A stretch of DNA of 64,000 nt from G013214665 sp964649815 (GCA_964649815.1 CAZYQC010000001.1:62001-126000), one strand, 5' to 3'; counted from the first letter of the stretch, positions 33,281 to 42,886 are shown. Translations and numbers: made by a program. Notes: generated from the letters alone by a model not told the origin.

Positions 33281-34785
33281 TCAAGCAAACTCCGCCCCGT
33301 CATTTCCGGCGGCTTTGGCAAACCCATCAGCTCTAGGATCGTGGGCGCCAAGTCGGCAAGGATGCCATCTCGCAACGTCCCTTGCGCGCCGACAATGGCC
33401 ACAGGCACCAGATTTGTTGTGTGCGCTGTATGCGGCCCGCCCGTTTCAGGATCAATCATGGTTTCGCAATTGCCGTGATCGGCGCACAAGACCATTACGC
33501 CACCAACCTCGTCCAACGCCTTAACGACCTGAGCAAGGCCTTTATCCACCGCAGCGCACGCCGCCATTGCGGCGTCCAAATCACCGGTATGACCAACCAT
33601 GTCGGGATTAGCATAGTTAACGACGATGAGGTCATAGCCGTCGTGAATGGCTTTGACGAATTCCTCTGTCACCTCGCCCGATGACATTTCTGGCTGCAAA
33701 TCGTAGGTGGCGACCTTTGGTGACTTTGGCATGAACCGCGCCTCGCCGTCCTCTGCCTGTTCTTTGCCTCCATTCAAAAAGAAGGTGACATGCGGGTATT
33801 TCTCCGTCTCAGCCAGCCGAAACTGCCGCAACCCATGCTGTGCGACCCACGCGCCCAGCGTGTTAACGATCTCGGCCTTGGGATAGGCCGTCGTCATAAA
33901 GCGATTGTGCTTGTCTGAATACTCCGCCATTCCAATCAGCCCAGACCAGATTGGGCGATCCCCGACGTCAAAGGCGTCAAACTCCGGTTCGCCCAGCGCG
34001 GCCAGAATTTCACGCGCGCGGTCTGCGCGGAAATTCAGGCAAAACAGGCCGTCACCCTCTGATGGGCCAGCGTAAGATCCAATCTTTGCCGGAAGCAGGA
34101 ACTCATCGGTCAAATCCTGTGCATAGCCAGCTTCGATCGCCTCTGCTGCGGACGCAAATTGCGGCGCATCGCCAAAGGCGAGCATGGTGTAGGCCTGCAA
34201 AACACGTTCCCACCGATTGTCGCGATCCATTGCATAGTAACGCCCGACCACAGTGGCAATGCGGGCGCCCTTGGGCAGAGCCTTTTCCAGTGTTTCGAGA
34301 TAGGTCAAGGCCGAGGTTGGCGCCACATCGCGACCATCGGTTATCAGGTGAATATACGTCTCTAATCCAGCGTTTTTACAGGCTTGAGCCGCTGCAATCA
34401 TATGCGTGATGTGACCGTGAACGCCGCCGTCAGAGACAAGCCCCATCAGGTGCGCCTGCCCCCCTGCAGCCTTTATCCCATCGATCCAGGACAGAAGGGC
34501 AGGATTTTGAAAAAAGCTACCGTTCTCGATGGCCAGATCGATCTGTCCAAGATCCATCGCGACCACGCGCCCAGCGCCGATATTCGTGTGCCCAACTTCG
34601 GAATTGCCCATCTGCCCTTTGGGCAGTCCAACCTCTGGGCCATAGGTGATCAAAGTGGCATTGGGGCAGGTGGCCATGATGTGATCGTATGTTGGAGTAT
34701 GCGCCAGAGCGACCGCATTGCCAGCGGTCTCAGCCCTCAGACCCCATCCATCAAGGATGCACAAAACGACTGGTTTTGGGGGCAT
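33277..34785 (-). CDS. gpmI: Cofactor-independent phosphoglycerate mutase
   Basis: GpmI interconverts 3- and 2-phosphoglycerate in glycolysis and gluconeogenesis using two Mn ions. The 502-residue protein starts VVLCILDGWGLR with the first metal aspartate and has the phosphorylated serine in GQMGNSEVGHTNIGAG near residue 60. Further metal ligands occur in NYANPDMVGHTGD and CADHGNCE. Its gene leads the gpmI-envC-ctpA operon, an arrangement common in alphaproteobacteria. Confidence 0.96.
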   Translation of the reverse strand: MPPKPVVLCILDGWGLRAETAGNAVALAHTPTYDHIMATCPNATLITYGPEVGLPKGQMGNSEVGHTNIGAGRVVAMDLGQIDLAIENGSFFQNPALLSWIDGIKAAGGQAHLMGLVSDGGVHGHITHMIAAAQACKNAGLETYIHLITDGRDVAPTSALTYLETLEKALPKGARIATVVGRYYAMDRDNRWERVLQAYTMLAFGDAPQFASAAEAIEAGYAQDLTDEFLLPAKIGSYAGPSEGDGLFCLNFRADRAREILAALGEPEFDAFDVGDRPIWSGLIGMAEYSDKHNRFMTTAYPKAEIVNTLGAWVAQHGLRQFRLAETEKYPHVTFFLNGGKEQAEDGEARFMPKSPKVATYDLQPEMSSGEVTEEFVKAIHDGYDLIVVNYANPDMVGHTGDLDAAMAACAAVDKGLAQVVKALDEVGGVMVLCADHGNCETMIDPETGGPHTAHTTNLVPVAIVGAQGTLRDGILADLAPTILELMGLPKPPEMTGRSLLE

Positions 34786-34901
34786 GTTTTGACCTGCTGT
34801 GTTGCCTTTGCGCGGACCCTACCGTGGTGATTGGTGCTTTTGAAGCGGTTGTTGCTGATCCGGCATCGTGTCGCGGGGCGCATGCCGGTGAACGAGGCGC
34901 A

Positions 34902-37856
34902 TCAATCGGGGTTTCCGCGTGTGTAGCTGATTTTCGAAAGATCTGGTGCTATAGCGCGGTTCGCGGAAATTCTGACGGGGGTTTGCCCAGGCGGCGGTGT
35001 CAGCAGATGACGAACAAGCGCGACAGGATGCGCTTTTAGCGTCAAACGCGTGGCGACATAATCCTCGACCACCTCCTCGCCCAATGACATCTCCGGCAAG
35101 AGAGCGGATGGCTCGTCGACCACCTCTCCGTCAATATCAGTCGCAAATAAAGGCAAAACCGGCCCAGGTGTCAGTGCTTTCGCCGCCCAAAGTGCTTCTC
35201 GGCGGTTTAGGCCTATGCCCGCAAAGACATCTGCCTCTGCCAGCCGCTCAATCATCGCTGGACCAAGCCCTGCTTTGCGCCAGACGTCACGCACCGTTTG
35301 AAACCCGTTGCCGCGCGCGGCGGTGAGCCAACTCGCGTCCTCCTCGCCGAGACCCTTGATCTGCCGGAACCCCAAACGAAGGGCCAAACCACCCTTGCCA
35401 TCAGGCTCCATCACATTGTCCCAAAAGCTGGAATTGATGCAGATGGGGCGCACCTCGACGCCATGTTCTCGGGCATCCCGGACAATTTGCGCCGGCGCAT
35501 AAAATCCCATCGGCTGAGAATTGAGCAAAGCACAGGCAAAAATGCCGGGGTGATGGCATTTGATCCAACTTGAGGCGTAAACCAAAAGGGCAAAAGATGC
35601 GGCGTGACTTTCCGGAAAGCCGTAGGAACCAAATCCCTCGATTTGCGAGAAGCAACGTTCAGCAAAATCATCATCATACCCGTTTTTTCGCATCCCGCGC
35701 ATGAAGAGGGTCCGAAACTCAGAGACTGATCCGTGCTTTTTGAACGTCGCAAGGGACCGTCGGAGGCGATCTGCCTGATCAGGTGTAAAGCCCGCACCGA
35801 CAATGGCGATCTGCATCGCCTGTTCCTGGAACAAGGGTACACCAAGTGTCTTTTGCAGCACCTGGCCAAGCGCGTCAGACGGGAAGCTGACCTCCTCTTC
35901 ACCGTTGCGACGGCGGATATAGGGATGGACCATATCACCTTGGATGGGGCCAGGCCGAATGATCGCAACTTCGATCACAAGATCATAAAAGTTTCGCGGC
36001 CTCATCCGGGGCAGAAAGTTCATCTGCGCCCGGCTTTCCACCTGAAAGACACCGATGCTGTCGGCGGCACAGAGCATATCGTAAACGCGAGGATCCTCCG
36101 GCGGCAGAGTTGCAAGCGTATAGCTTTGCTGATGATGCATTTTGAGCAAATCAAACGCCTTGCGAATGCATGTCAGCATGCCAAGGCTGAGAACGTCGAC
36201 CTTTAGGATACCCAACGTGTCAATGTCATCCTTGTCCCAACAGATGACCGTCCGCCCCTCCATCGTTGCGTTTTCAACCGGCACCAGCTCATCCAGGCGG
36301 CCTTCGGTGACAACAAAGCCGCCCACATGCTGAGACAGATGGCGCGGAAAGCCTTGGATTTCATAGACGAGATCAATCGTCTGGCGGAGGCGCCTGTCGT
36401 CGTAGTCGAGACCGATTTCGGCCATTCGTTCACGCTCAAGCCCTTGGGTCGAGAAAAAGCCCCAAAGCTGAGAAGAAAGCGCCGCGACCGTATCCTCTGT
36501 GAGGCTCATTGCGCGCCCAACCTCGCGAATAGCGCGTTTACCGCGATAGTGAACAATGGTGGCGCAAATACCGGCCCGATGACGGCCATAACGATCATAG
36601 ATGTGCTGGATGACCTCTTCGCGGCGTTCATGTTCGAAATCGACATCAATGTCTGGCGGCTCATCCCGCGCCTCGGAGACGAAACGCTCGAACACCATCG
36701 TGCCAATCTCGGGGGAAACAGAGGTAACGCCCAGGCAATAACAGACAACCGAGTTCGCAGCCGAACCGCGACCCTGACACAGAATGTCCCGCGAGCGCGC
36801 AAACGCAACAATATCGCGGACGGTCAGAAAATACGGCTCGTAGTTTAGCTTTGCGATCAAATCCAGTTCATGACGCAGCAGGTTCTGAACCTTCTCAGGT
36901 GCGCCCGAGGGATACCGCCACTTTAGACCCTCATACGAGAGCCTTTCGAGCCGTTGAGCAGGTGTTTCATGCTCGGTGATTTCAGAGGGGTATTCATAGC
37001 GCAGCTCATCCAGTGAAAAGCTCAATCGCTTGGCCAAACGTGTGGTGGCGCGGACCGCATCTTGGTGACCGACAAACAGCTGCATCATCTCTTCGGTGCT
37101 GCGCAAACGCTGTTCGCTGTTGGCCAAGGCAAGTCGGCCAAGCGTGTCCACTTTGGTTTTGGTCCGGATCGCAGTGAGCACATCTGCCAACCGGCGGCGC
37201 GCCCCGTGATGCATCATCGGCGCCCCAGAGGCGATCAATGGGAGATCAAGCGCTCTTGCACGCGCTGCAAGTCGATCAAAACGCTCGGCATCGCGCCCGT
37301 CATAGCGAGGGCGCATGAGAAGATGCAGCCGATCCGCGCATGTGCGCTTGAGGCGCTGTGCAGTGTCTTCCCAGCGGCCCTCTGGCCAAAGCAGGATTTC
37401 CAAATCCCCCTGGAATTCAAGAAAATCTGCCAGAGCGATATCGCATTCGCCTTTCTCTGCACGCAATCGCCCGCGCGAAATAATGCGACAGAGATGCCCC
37501 CAACCTGCGCGCGTGCGCGGCAACACCGTCAGCGGTGCTGCATCACAAAAAACAAGCCGCGCAGCCGGGATCAGGCGGGGCGTAGTGCCAACAGGGGCCG
37601 AAGGAGGCTTGGGCAGGCCCAGAGGTGCGGGTGGCCCAATTGGTGCATTCTTGGCATCCCAGTCACGCCTTTCTTGAACCTGCCGCCTGATCTTACGCGC
37701 TTCGGTATGCGCACGCACGATCCCGGCAACAGAGTTGTCATCTGCAATTGCCACAGCCTCCATCCCGAGCAACGCGGCACGCGCCATGTATTCCTCGGGA
37801 TGAGAGGCCCCGGTGAGAAAGGTGAAATTGGACGTGACCGACAGTTCGGTGAACAT
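34902..37856 (-). CDS. dnaE2: Error-prone DNA polymerase DnaE2
   Basis: DnaE2 (ImuC) is the polymerase of the SOS mutasome and works with ImuB. The 984-residue protein is shorter than replicative DnaE, as is typical. It has an N-terminal PHP domain (TFLTGASHPEEYMARAALLG and ADDNSVAGIVRAH), the catalytic aspartates in PDIDVDFEHERREEV near residue 400, and QGRGSAANSVVCYCLG just before it. The C-terminal OB-fold region is shortened. A LexA box lies 30 bases before the start. imuB sits 21 kb away rather than immediately upstream. Confidence 0.95.
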   Translation of the reverse strand: MFTELSVTSNFTFLTGASHPEEYMARAALLGMEAVAIADDNSVAGIVRAHTEARKIRRQVQERRDWDAKNAPIGPPAPLGLPKPPSAPVGTTPRLIPAARLVFCDAAPLTVLPRTRAGWGHLCRIISRGRLRAEKGECDIALADFLEFQGDLEILLWPEGRWEDTAQRLKRTCADRLHLLMRPRYDGRDAERFDRLAARARALDLPLIASGAPMMHHGARRRLADVLTAIRTKTKVDTLGRLALANSEQRLRSTEEMMQLFVGHQDAVRATTRLAKRLSFSLDELRYEYPSEITEHETPAQRLERLSYEGLKWRYPSGAPEKVQNLLRHELDLIAKLNYEPYFLTVRDIVAFARSRDILCQGRGSAANSVVCYCLGVTSVSPEIGTMVFERFVSEARDEPPDIDVDFEHERREEVIQHIYDRYGRHRAGICATIVHYRGKRAIREVGRAMSLTEDTVAALSSQLWGFFSTQGLERERMAEIGLDYDDRRLRQTIDLVYEIQGFPRHLSQHVGGFVVTEGRLDELVPVENATMEGRTVICWDKDDIDTLGILKVDVLSLGMLTCIRKAFDLLKMHHQQSYTLATLPPEDPRVYDMLCAADSIGVFQVESRAQMNFLPRMRPRNFYDLVIEVAIIRPGPIQGDMVHPYIRRRNGEEEVSFPSDALGQVLQKTLGVPLFQEQAMQIAIVGAGFTPDQADRLRRSLATFKKHGSVSEFRTLFMRGMRKNGYDDDFAERCFSQIEGFGSYGFPESHAASFALLVYASSWIKCHHPGIFACALLNSQPMGFYAPAQIVRDAREHGVEVRPICINSSFWDNVMEPDGKGGLALRLGFRQIKGLGEEDASWLTAARGNGFQTVRDVWRKAGLGPAMIERLAEADVFAGIGLNRREALWAAKALTPGPVLPLFATDIDGEVVDEPSALLPEMSLGEEVVEDYVATRLTLKAHPVALVRHLLTPPPGQTPVRISANRAIAPDLSKISYTRGNPD

Positions 37857-37886
37857 GGCGACTCGTTTTGGCAGCAGAGGTTACAT

Positions 37887-37901
37887 GTTCTTATTTTGTT
37901 C
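37887..37901 (-). promoter_or_regulatory. LexA box of dnaE2
   Basis: A perfect GTTC-N7-GTTC direct repeat (spacer TTATTTT) 30 bases before the dnaE2 start, in the same orientation relative to the gene as the imuB box. The divergent gene at 38019 starts 117 bases away and is less likely to be controlled by it. Confidence 0.9.
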
Positions 37902-38018
37902 CGGAAGAGTCCAGCGCAATTCCAAGTCACAAAGCCTGGAGCAATCCGCAGGAAACGGATCGCCTCGGCCCGAGCATTAGAGACAGGGTGTTTTGGAACA
38001 CCGCAAAAGGAGCAAACG

Positions 38019-38486
38019 ATGATCACGTTCACACCATTGCCCACAGAAGAGGTGCGCGCGTTGCAAGATGGCGGACGGGACGCCTATGGCCACCTGCCGG
38101 AACGCGCCATATCAGACGGAACAGGCCAACCCTGTCGTCATTGCCTCCGGCAAGTGCCCAAAGGCGAAACATATCTGATCATCGCGCACAGGCCTTTCCC
38201 CACCACGCAGCCCTATGCGGAAACCGGCCCGATATTTCTGTGTGCCAAACATTGCGCGCCAGGCGGCGGGCGGGCGATCCCGGCCTCGCTCACCGCGCCG
38301 GCTTACATTGTGAAAGGCTACACGCGAGATGACCGCATTCTCTATGGAACCGGACGCGTCACGCCGACGAACGCCATTCCGGAGCGGGCCGCAGAGATCC
38401 TGGAAAATCCAGAGATCGCATATGTCCACGTCCGATCCGCAGCAAACAATTGCTATTCGGTTCGGGTTGATCGGGCAGAGCGTTGA
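38019..38486 (+). CDS. DUF1203 family protein
   Basis: A 155-residue cytoplasmic protein. The N-terminal FTPLPTEEVRALQDG and the motif PCRHCLRQVPKGETYLIIAHRPF, followed by FLCAKHC, match DUF1203. The cysteine pairs (CRHC and CAKHC) may bind zinc. Function is unknown. The start at 38019 follows AAAAGGA; the long open frame upstream is antisense to dnaE2 and not used. A copy of the interspersed repeat follows at 38502. Confidence 0.8.
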   Translation: MITFTPLPTEEVRALQDGGRDAYGHLPERAISDGTGQPCRHCLRQVPKGETYLIIAHRPFPTTQPYAETGPIFLCAKHCAPGGGRAIPASLTAPAYIVKGYTRDDRILYGTGRVTPTNAIPERAAEILENPEIAYVHVRSAANNCYSVRVDRAER

Positions 38487-38501
38487 TTGGACGCTGGTAA
38501 A

Positions 38502-38552
38502 CGAGGGGCTCTGCCCCTCGCGCTCCCCGGAGTATTTGCATCCAAAAGAAGG
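38502..38552 (+). repeat. Interspersed repeat, copy 2: hairpin plus conserved tail
   Basis: The stem CGAGGGGC/GCCCCTCG (38502-38509, 38513-38520) with loop TCT is followed by a tail containing GGAGTATTTGCATCCAAAAG. It matches copy 1 at 20677-20729, including the same-strand orientation and position just after a gene. Confidence 0.75.
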
Positions 38553-38647
38553 CATTGGGGCGATATTTTTGGATCGTCGAAGTTTTGCCTCTTGCTTCGC
38601 AGGGGCTGAATTTACATAACCTGAGCCACCAGCCAGAGAGGCCAGTT

Positions 38648-38827
38648 ATGTCTGTGGAAGCCCCTGAGACCAAGATTGTGGACAGTTATCGGATCGCCTG
38701 TGATGGCGGCGAAGGTGCGTTGGGACATCCACGCGTTTGGCTGCAAATCCCGGGCGAGCATGGATGGGTGGAATGCCCTTATTGCGATTGCAAATATGTG
38801 CATCGCGATTTTGAGGGCAAAGTCTGA
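38648..38827 (+). CDS. Small zinc-finger domain protein (zf-CHCC type)
   Basis: A 59-residue protein with one zinc site: a cysteine at about residue 18 (IACDGG), a histidine in LGHPRVWLQIP, and two cysteines in VECPYCDCKYVH. This is the fold of the NDUFS6-like subunit of complex I and its bacterial relatives. Whether it joins complex I here is not known; the nuo genes are not in the window. It stands between the repeat and the convergent DsrE gene. Confidence 0.85.
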   Translation: MSVEAPETKIVDSYRIACDGGEGALGHPRVWLQIPGEHGWVECPYCDCKYVHRDFEGKV

Positions 38828-38836
38828 GCGCGCTGC

Positions 38837-39196
38837 CTAGTAGCAGAGCACTTTGTCCGCGCTGACAGTCAGTTCGATCAATTTGGGCGGCATCGCAAAG
38901 CTTGCGTTGTAGTCGACGATCAATGCGTCGTCATAGCCACGGGCTTTGGCGGACATTCCAGACAGAAACATCGGCACGTTTTGCTCTTGTAGCCCGGCGA
39001 GGTGATCGCCCACTCGACCAGTGCCTGTTCCTGTTGTGTCTGCGTGATCAGGCGACAGAAGGTGGACTGCATCGCCAGCCAAGAAGAGGCTTACTTCGTG
39101 ACCTTCTTTGGCGGCGGTGAGGCCAATCAAGAGGCCCAACGCACATTTGGTCGGATTTTCAGGACCGGTGTGGATGTGAATAAGCATGCTGGCCAT
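38837..39196 (-). CDS. DsrE family protein
   Basis: A 119-residue protein of the DsrE/YchN fold: HIHTGPENPTKCALGLLIGLTAAKEGHEVSLFLAGDAV is the characteristic first half. The active cysteines needed for sulfur relay (as in TusD or DsrE) are not placed canonically: only CALG near residue 18 and one near the C terminus (KVLCY) are present, so a sulfur-carrier role is uncertain. It is convergent with the zinc-finger gene and follows the secreted-protein gene on the same strand. Confidence 0.8.
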   Translation of the reverse strand: MASMLIHIHTGPENPTKCALGLLIGLTAAKEGHEVSLFLAGDAVHLLSPDHADTTGTGTGRVGDHLAGLQEQNVPMFLSGMSAKARGYDDALIVDYNASFAMPPKLIELTVSADKVLCY

Positions 39197-39225
39197 GCGC
39201 GGGACTCCTTACTTTGTGGTGGTCA

Positions 39226-39735
39226 TCAGCTGATCGGTATAGGTGCGTCGGTGCAGGGCAATTCCGGTTTGGCGCCGGCTTCGGGTCGGAGGAATTCGAG
39301 GACGTTGTGGCCGGTCCAGGCCCGAATGGAGCGACCGTGATTGTCATAGCCTCGGGCTTTGCCAGTGCCTGTCAAACTGTCTTGGGCATAGTAGAAAAGG
39401 GAGGCCTTTGTGCCATCCTCGCAGGTGATCTGGGCGCGTGCAGTGTTGAAGAGGCCGCCGTAGCTCCAATTGCCGCCGCAGACGACGCCGTTGGACATTT
39501 GACCTGCGATAACGCCTGCGTTCCATCCCCGGGCCTGGCCGTCAAACCAGAGCCCATCTCCACCGATGCACGCCAATGTGCGAGCGCAATTGTTTTGATC
39601 ACCGGTGTTGGCGCAGGCAGGCAGCTCTAGCTTTGGGGGCGCAGTGTCAGAAAGACCGGGTACGCGCAGAACATCTGCGGCGAGTGGTGTTGTCGGAAGA
39701 AGGAAAACCGTAGCTAGCAGAGCGCGCAGGAACAT
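39226..39735 (-). CDS. Secreted cysteine-containing protein of unknown function
   Basis: A 169-residue protein with a signal peptide cleaved near residue 20 (TPLAA-DV). The mature part has six cysteines (PACANTGDQNNCARTLACIGG, then VVCGG, ITCEDG, LPCTD), which fits a disulfide-rich periplasmic protein. It has no recognised domain; the glycine/tryptophan pattern is reminiscent of small beta proteins. It is divergent from polA, with 40 bases between the starts. Confidence 0.65.
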   Translation of the reverse strand: MFLRALLATVFLLPTTPLAADVLRVPGLSDTAPPKLELPACANTGDQNNCARTLACIGGDGLWFDGQARGWNAGVIAGQMSNGVVCGGNWSYGGLFNTARAQITCEDGTKASLFYYAQDSLTGTGKARGYDNHGRSIRAWTGHNVLEFLRPEAGAKPELPCTDAPIPIS

Positions 39736-39775
39736 GGCAAAACCTCAGAGATGATGTTTGGGCAGGAGGCTAGGT

Positions 39776-42577
39776 ATGGGTGAGACTTTCGGCAAGGGGC
39801 ATCATTTGCACCTGATTGATGGATCGGCCTTTATCTTTCGGGCCTTTCATGCCCTGCCGCCTTTGTCCCGAAAATCGGACGGACTGCCTGTCGGAGCCGT
39901 GCAGGGGTTTTGCGACATGTTGCGCCGTTACATCGCGGATAATCACGGCCCGAACGCGCCGACGCATGCGGCAGTGATTTTCGACAAAGGCAGCCACACG
40001 TTCCGCAACGACATCTATGACCTGTACAAGGCGAACCGCGACGCAATGCCCGAGGATTTGCGTCCGCAAATTCCTTTGACCCGGCGCGCGACCGAAGCTT
40101 TTAACATCGCGTGCAAGGAACTCGAAGGGTTTGAAGCCGACGACATCATCGCAACGCTGGCGGTGCAGGCGCGCGAGGCCGGTGGCAGAGTAACGATCAT
40201 ATCGTCAGACAAAGACCTGATGCAGTTGGTCGGCGGCGGTGTTGAAATGCTCGACGCGATGAAAAACCGGCGCATTGACCGGGATGGGGTGGAAGAAAAG
40301 TTCGGCGTTGGTCCAGAACGGGTTGTGGATGTGCAGGCGCTTGCCGGCGACAGCGTGGACAACATTCCCGGCGCGCCAGGGATCGGGATCAAGACGGCGG
40401 CTCTCTTGATCAACGAATACGGAGATTTAGAGACGCTTTTGGAGCGGGCCGAAGAGATCAAGCAGCCCAAACGCAGACAAACGCTGATTGATTTTGCTGA
40501 CCAGATCCGATTGTCCAAGCGGCTTGTCACTCTGGATCAGAACACGCCGATAGATTTCACGCTGGACGATCTTGAGGTGAAGGCGCCGGACCCGGAAATG
40601 CTGATGCCTTTTTTGGCTGAAATGGAATTCCGCAGCCTCACAAAACGGATCGCAGAAGAGCTGGGCGTTGAGGCACCTGTTATTCCCGAGGCACCTGCCC
40701 AAAGCGTTGAGACCGAAGCGACGCCAAGCGTGCCTTTTGACCAAGCTGTTCACGAATGCGTGGCGGATGCGCAAACATTGCAAACCTGGATAGATCGGAT
40801 TTACGCACGGGGGTTTGTCGCCGTAGACACAGAGACAACGTCGCTGAATGAGATGACGGCGCAATTGGTTGGCATATCACTGGCGGTAGAGCCGGGCCAT
40901 GCGTGTTACGTGCCACTGGCGCATAAGAAAGGCGCGGCAGACGATCTTTTCGGGTCAGACGAATTGGCTGAGGGCCAAATGCAGATGGAGGAGGCGTTGG
41001 CCTTATTAGGGCCTGTTTTGGAGGACGACAGCATCCTCAAAATCGGTCAAAATATGAAGTATGACGTCAAGATCTTTGCCAATCTTGGCATCAAGGTCGC
41101 CCCGATCGAAGACACGATGCTGTTGTCATATGCCTTGCACGGGGGATTGCACAATCACGGTATGGATGCCCTGAGCGAGCGGTATCTGAGCCACACGCCA
41201 ATCCCGATTAAACCCCTCTTAGGCTCTGGCAAGAGCATGAAGACCTTTGATCAGGTCAGTATTGAAGATGCGGTGCCATACGCGGCAGAGGACGCCGATA
41301 TCACACTACGCCTCTGGACCGCGTTCAAGCCGCTGTTGCACGCCAAGCAAGTGACCCAAGTCTATGAAACGCTGGAACGTCCGATGGTCCAAGTTTTGGC
41401 CGATATGGAGCGGTCTGGCATCAAAGTGGATCGCGACACCCTCAGCCGCATGTCCAATGCGTTTGCGCAGAAGATGGCGCAGCTAGAGGACGAAATTCAT
41501 GAGTTGGCTGGCGAAAAGTTTAACGTAGGCTCGCCAAAGCAACTTGGCGAAATTCTGTTTGAGAAGATGTCGTTGCCCGGAGGCAAGCGGGGCAAAACCG
41601 GCGCTTTCGCGACCGGAGCCGATGTGCTGGAGGATTTGGCCACAGAACATGATCTGCCGGGTCGCGTGTTGGATTGGCGACAGCTGTCAAAGCTTAAGTC
41701 GACGTATACCGACGCTTTGCAGGATCACATCAACGCGGACACGGGGCGCGTTCATACGTCTTACGCAATCGCTGGCGCGTCCACCGGACGTTTGGCCTCA
41801 ACAGACCCTAACCTGCAGAATATTCCGATCCGAACGGAAGAAGGGCGGCGTATTCGCGAGGCGTTTGTATCAGAGCCAGGTAAGACCCTGGTTGCGCTGG
41901 ACTATTCGCAGATCGAATTGCGCATCCTCGCGCATATTGCCGACATACCCGCGCTCAAGCAGGCTTTTGCGGATGGGCTCGATATTCACGCGATGACCGC
42001 ATCCGAAATGTTTGACGTACCGCTCAGCGAGATGACGCCTGACATTCGCAGGCGCGCGAAAGCGATCAACTTTGGTGTGATTTACGGGATCTCTGGATTT
42101 GGCCTGGCGCGCAATTTGCGTATCCCAAGAGGCGAGGCGCAAGGCTTTATCGATCGATACTTTGAACGTTTTCCGGGCATTCGGACTTATATGGACGACA
42201 CCAAGGCCTTTGCCAAAGAGCATGGCTATGTCCAAACGTTATTTGGCCGGAAAATTCACACACCAGAGATTGGCGCCAAAGGGCCGCGGGCTGGCTTTGC
42301 CGCGCGGGCAGCGATCAACGCACCAATTCAAGGCACAGCCGCTGACGTCATCCGTCGTGCGATGGTGCGTATGCCGGATGCCATAGCGGATTTGCCCGCG
42401 CGTATGTTGCTACAAGTGCATGATGAATTGCTGTTTGAGGTTGAAGACAGCGCCGTTGAGGCGCTGATCTCGGTCGCCAAAGAGGTGATGGAAAATGCGC
42501 CAGATCCTGTGGTTCATCTGGATGTGAAACTCACCGTTGATGCGGGGCAAGGTCAAAACTGGGCGGAAGCCCACTAG
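39776..42577 (+). CDS. polA: DNA polymerase I
   Basis: PolA fills gaps in excision repair and removes RNA primers. The 933-residue protein has all three domains: the 5'-3' nuclease (LIDGSAFIFRAFHALPPL; residues about 10-290), an apparently active 3'-5' exonuclease (VAVDTETTSLNE with the acidic pair, about 350), and the polymerase with motif A LVALDYSQIELRILAHI, motif B RRRAKAINFGVIYG and motif C LLQVHDELLFEV. The start at 39776 has the ribosome site CAGGAGG. It is a single-gene unit. Confidence 0.97.
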   Translation: MGETFGKGHHLHLIDGSAFIFRAFHALPPLSRKSDGLPVGAVQGFCDMLRRYIADNHGPNAPTHAAVIFDKGSHTFRNDIYDLYKANRDAMPEDLRPQIPLTRRATEAFNIACKELEGFEADDIIATLAVQAREAGGRVTIISSDKDLMQLVGGGVEMLDAMKNRRIDRDGVEEKFGVGPERVVDVQALAGDSVDNIPGAPGIGIKTAALLINEYGDLETLLERAEEIKQPKRRQTLIDFADQIRLSKRLVTLDQNTPIDFTLDDLEVKAPDPEMLMPFLAEMEFRSLTKRIAEELGVEAPVIPEAPAQSVETEATPSVPFDQAVHECVADAQTLQTWIDRIYARGFVAVDTETTSLNEMTAQLVGISLAVEPGHACYVPLAHKKGAADDLFGSDELAEGQMQMEEALALLGPVLEDDSILKIGQNMKYDVKIFANLGIKVAPIEDTMLLSYALHGGLHNHGMDALSERYLSHTPIPIKPLLGSGKSMKTFDQVSIEDAVPYAAEDADITLRLWTAFKPLLHAKQVTQVYETLERPMVQVLADMERSGIKVDRDTLSRMSNAFAQKMAQLEDEIHELAGEKFNVGSPKQLGEILFEKMSLPGGKRGKTGAFATGADVLEDLATEHDLPGRVLDWRQLSKLKSTYTDALQDHINADTGRVHTSYAIAGASTGRLASTDPNLQNIPIRTEEGRRIREAFVSEPGKTLVALDYSQIELRILAHIADIPALKQAFADGLDIHAMTASEMFDVPLSEMTPDIRRRAKAINFGVIYGISGFGLARNLRIPRGEAQGFIDRYFERFPGIRTYMDDTKAFAKEHGYVQTLFGRKIHTPEIGAKGPRAGFAARAAINAPIQGTAADVIRRAMVRMPDAIADLPARMLLQVHDELLFEVEDSAVEALISVAKEVMENAPDPVVHLDVKLTVDAGQGQNWAEAH

Positions 42578-42886
42578 CACCTTATCGCTTTGCCAAAGAG
42601 GGCTCTGCACAAACGCACAATGGCCGGGCTCGCGCGTTTGAACCCGCCTAATACTCGGCGACGATGCACAGTCGTCGCCCTTGGTCAGGGTGACTGCACG
42701 AAATTTGGGCATACTGATAAATGATCCAGTGTTCGCACGGGCGGCAGCGTCGCAACAAAGCTCAAACGCGACATCGCGTCGAAAACGGAACAGATGGCGC
42801 GGGTTGATTCGGATTATCCGTAACCATCGGCGGTCCTACGGGGCCACTGACGACTTCTAAAAAGAACCCAATACGGGGACAGGTCC
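42578..42886. other. 309-base intergenic region with several perfect dyads
   Basis: No gene is seen. It holds a perfect 8-bp hairpin GGCGACGA/TCGTCGCC (42657-42664 with 42672-42679, loop of seven), a perfect dyad ACGCGA-CA-TCGCGT (42766-42779) and CGGAT-T-ATCCG (42810-42820), which is flanked by GGTT and AACC. None has a T run. The promoter of the DMT gene must be near the end. A small structured RNA is possible but unproven. Confidence 0.4.

Noticed and set aside
37062..38018. Long plus-strand open frame leading into the DUF1203 gene
   Set aside because: It is antisense to dnaE2; family length and a good ribosome site place the real start at 38019.
42600..42690. tRNA-like stretch after polA (GTTTGAACCC and a hairpin)
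   Set aside because: No acceptor stem, D-arm or anticodon arm can be folded; the similarity is limited to a few bases of a T-loop.
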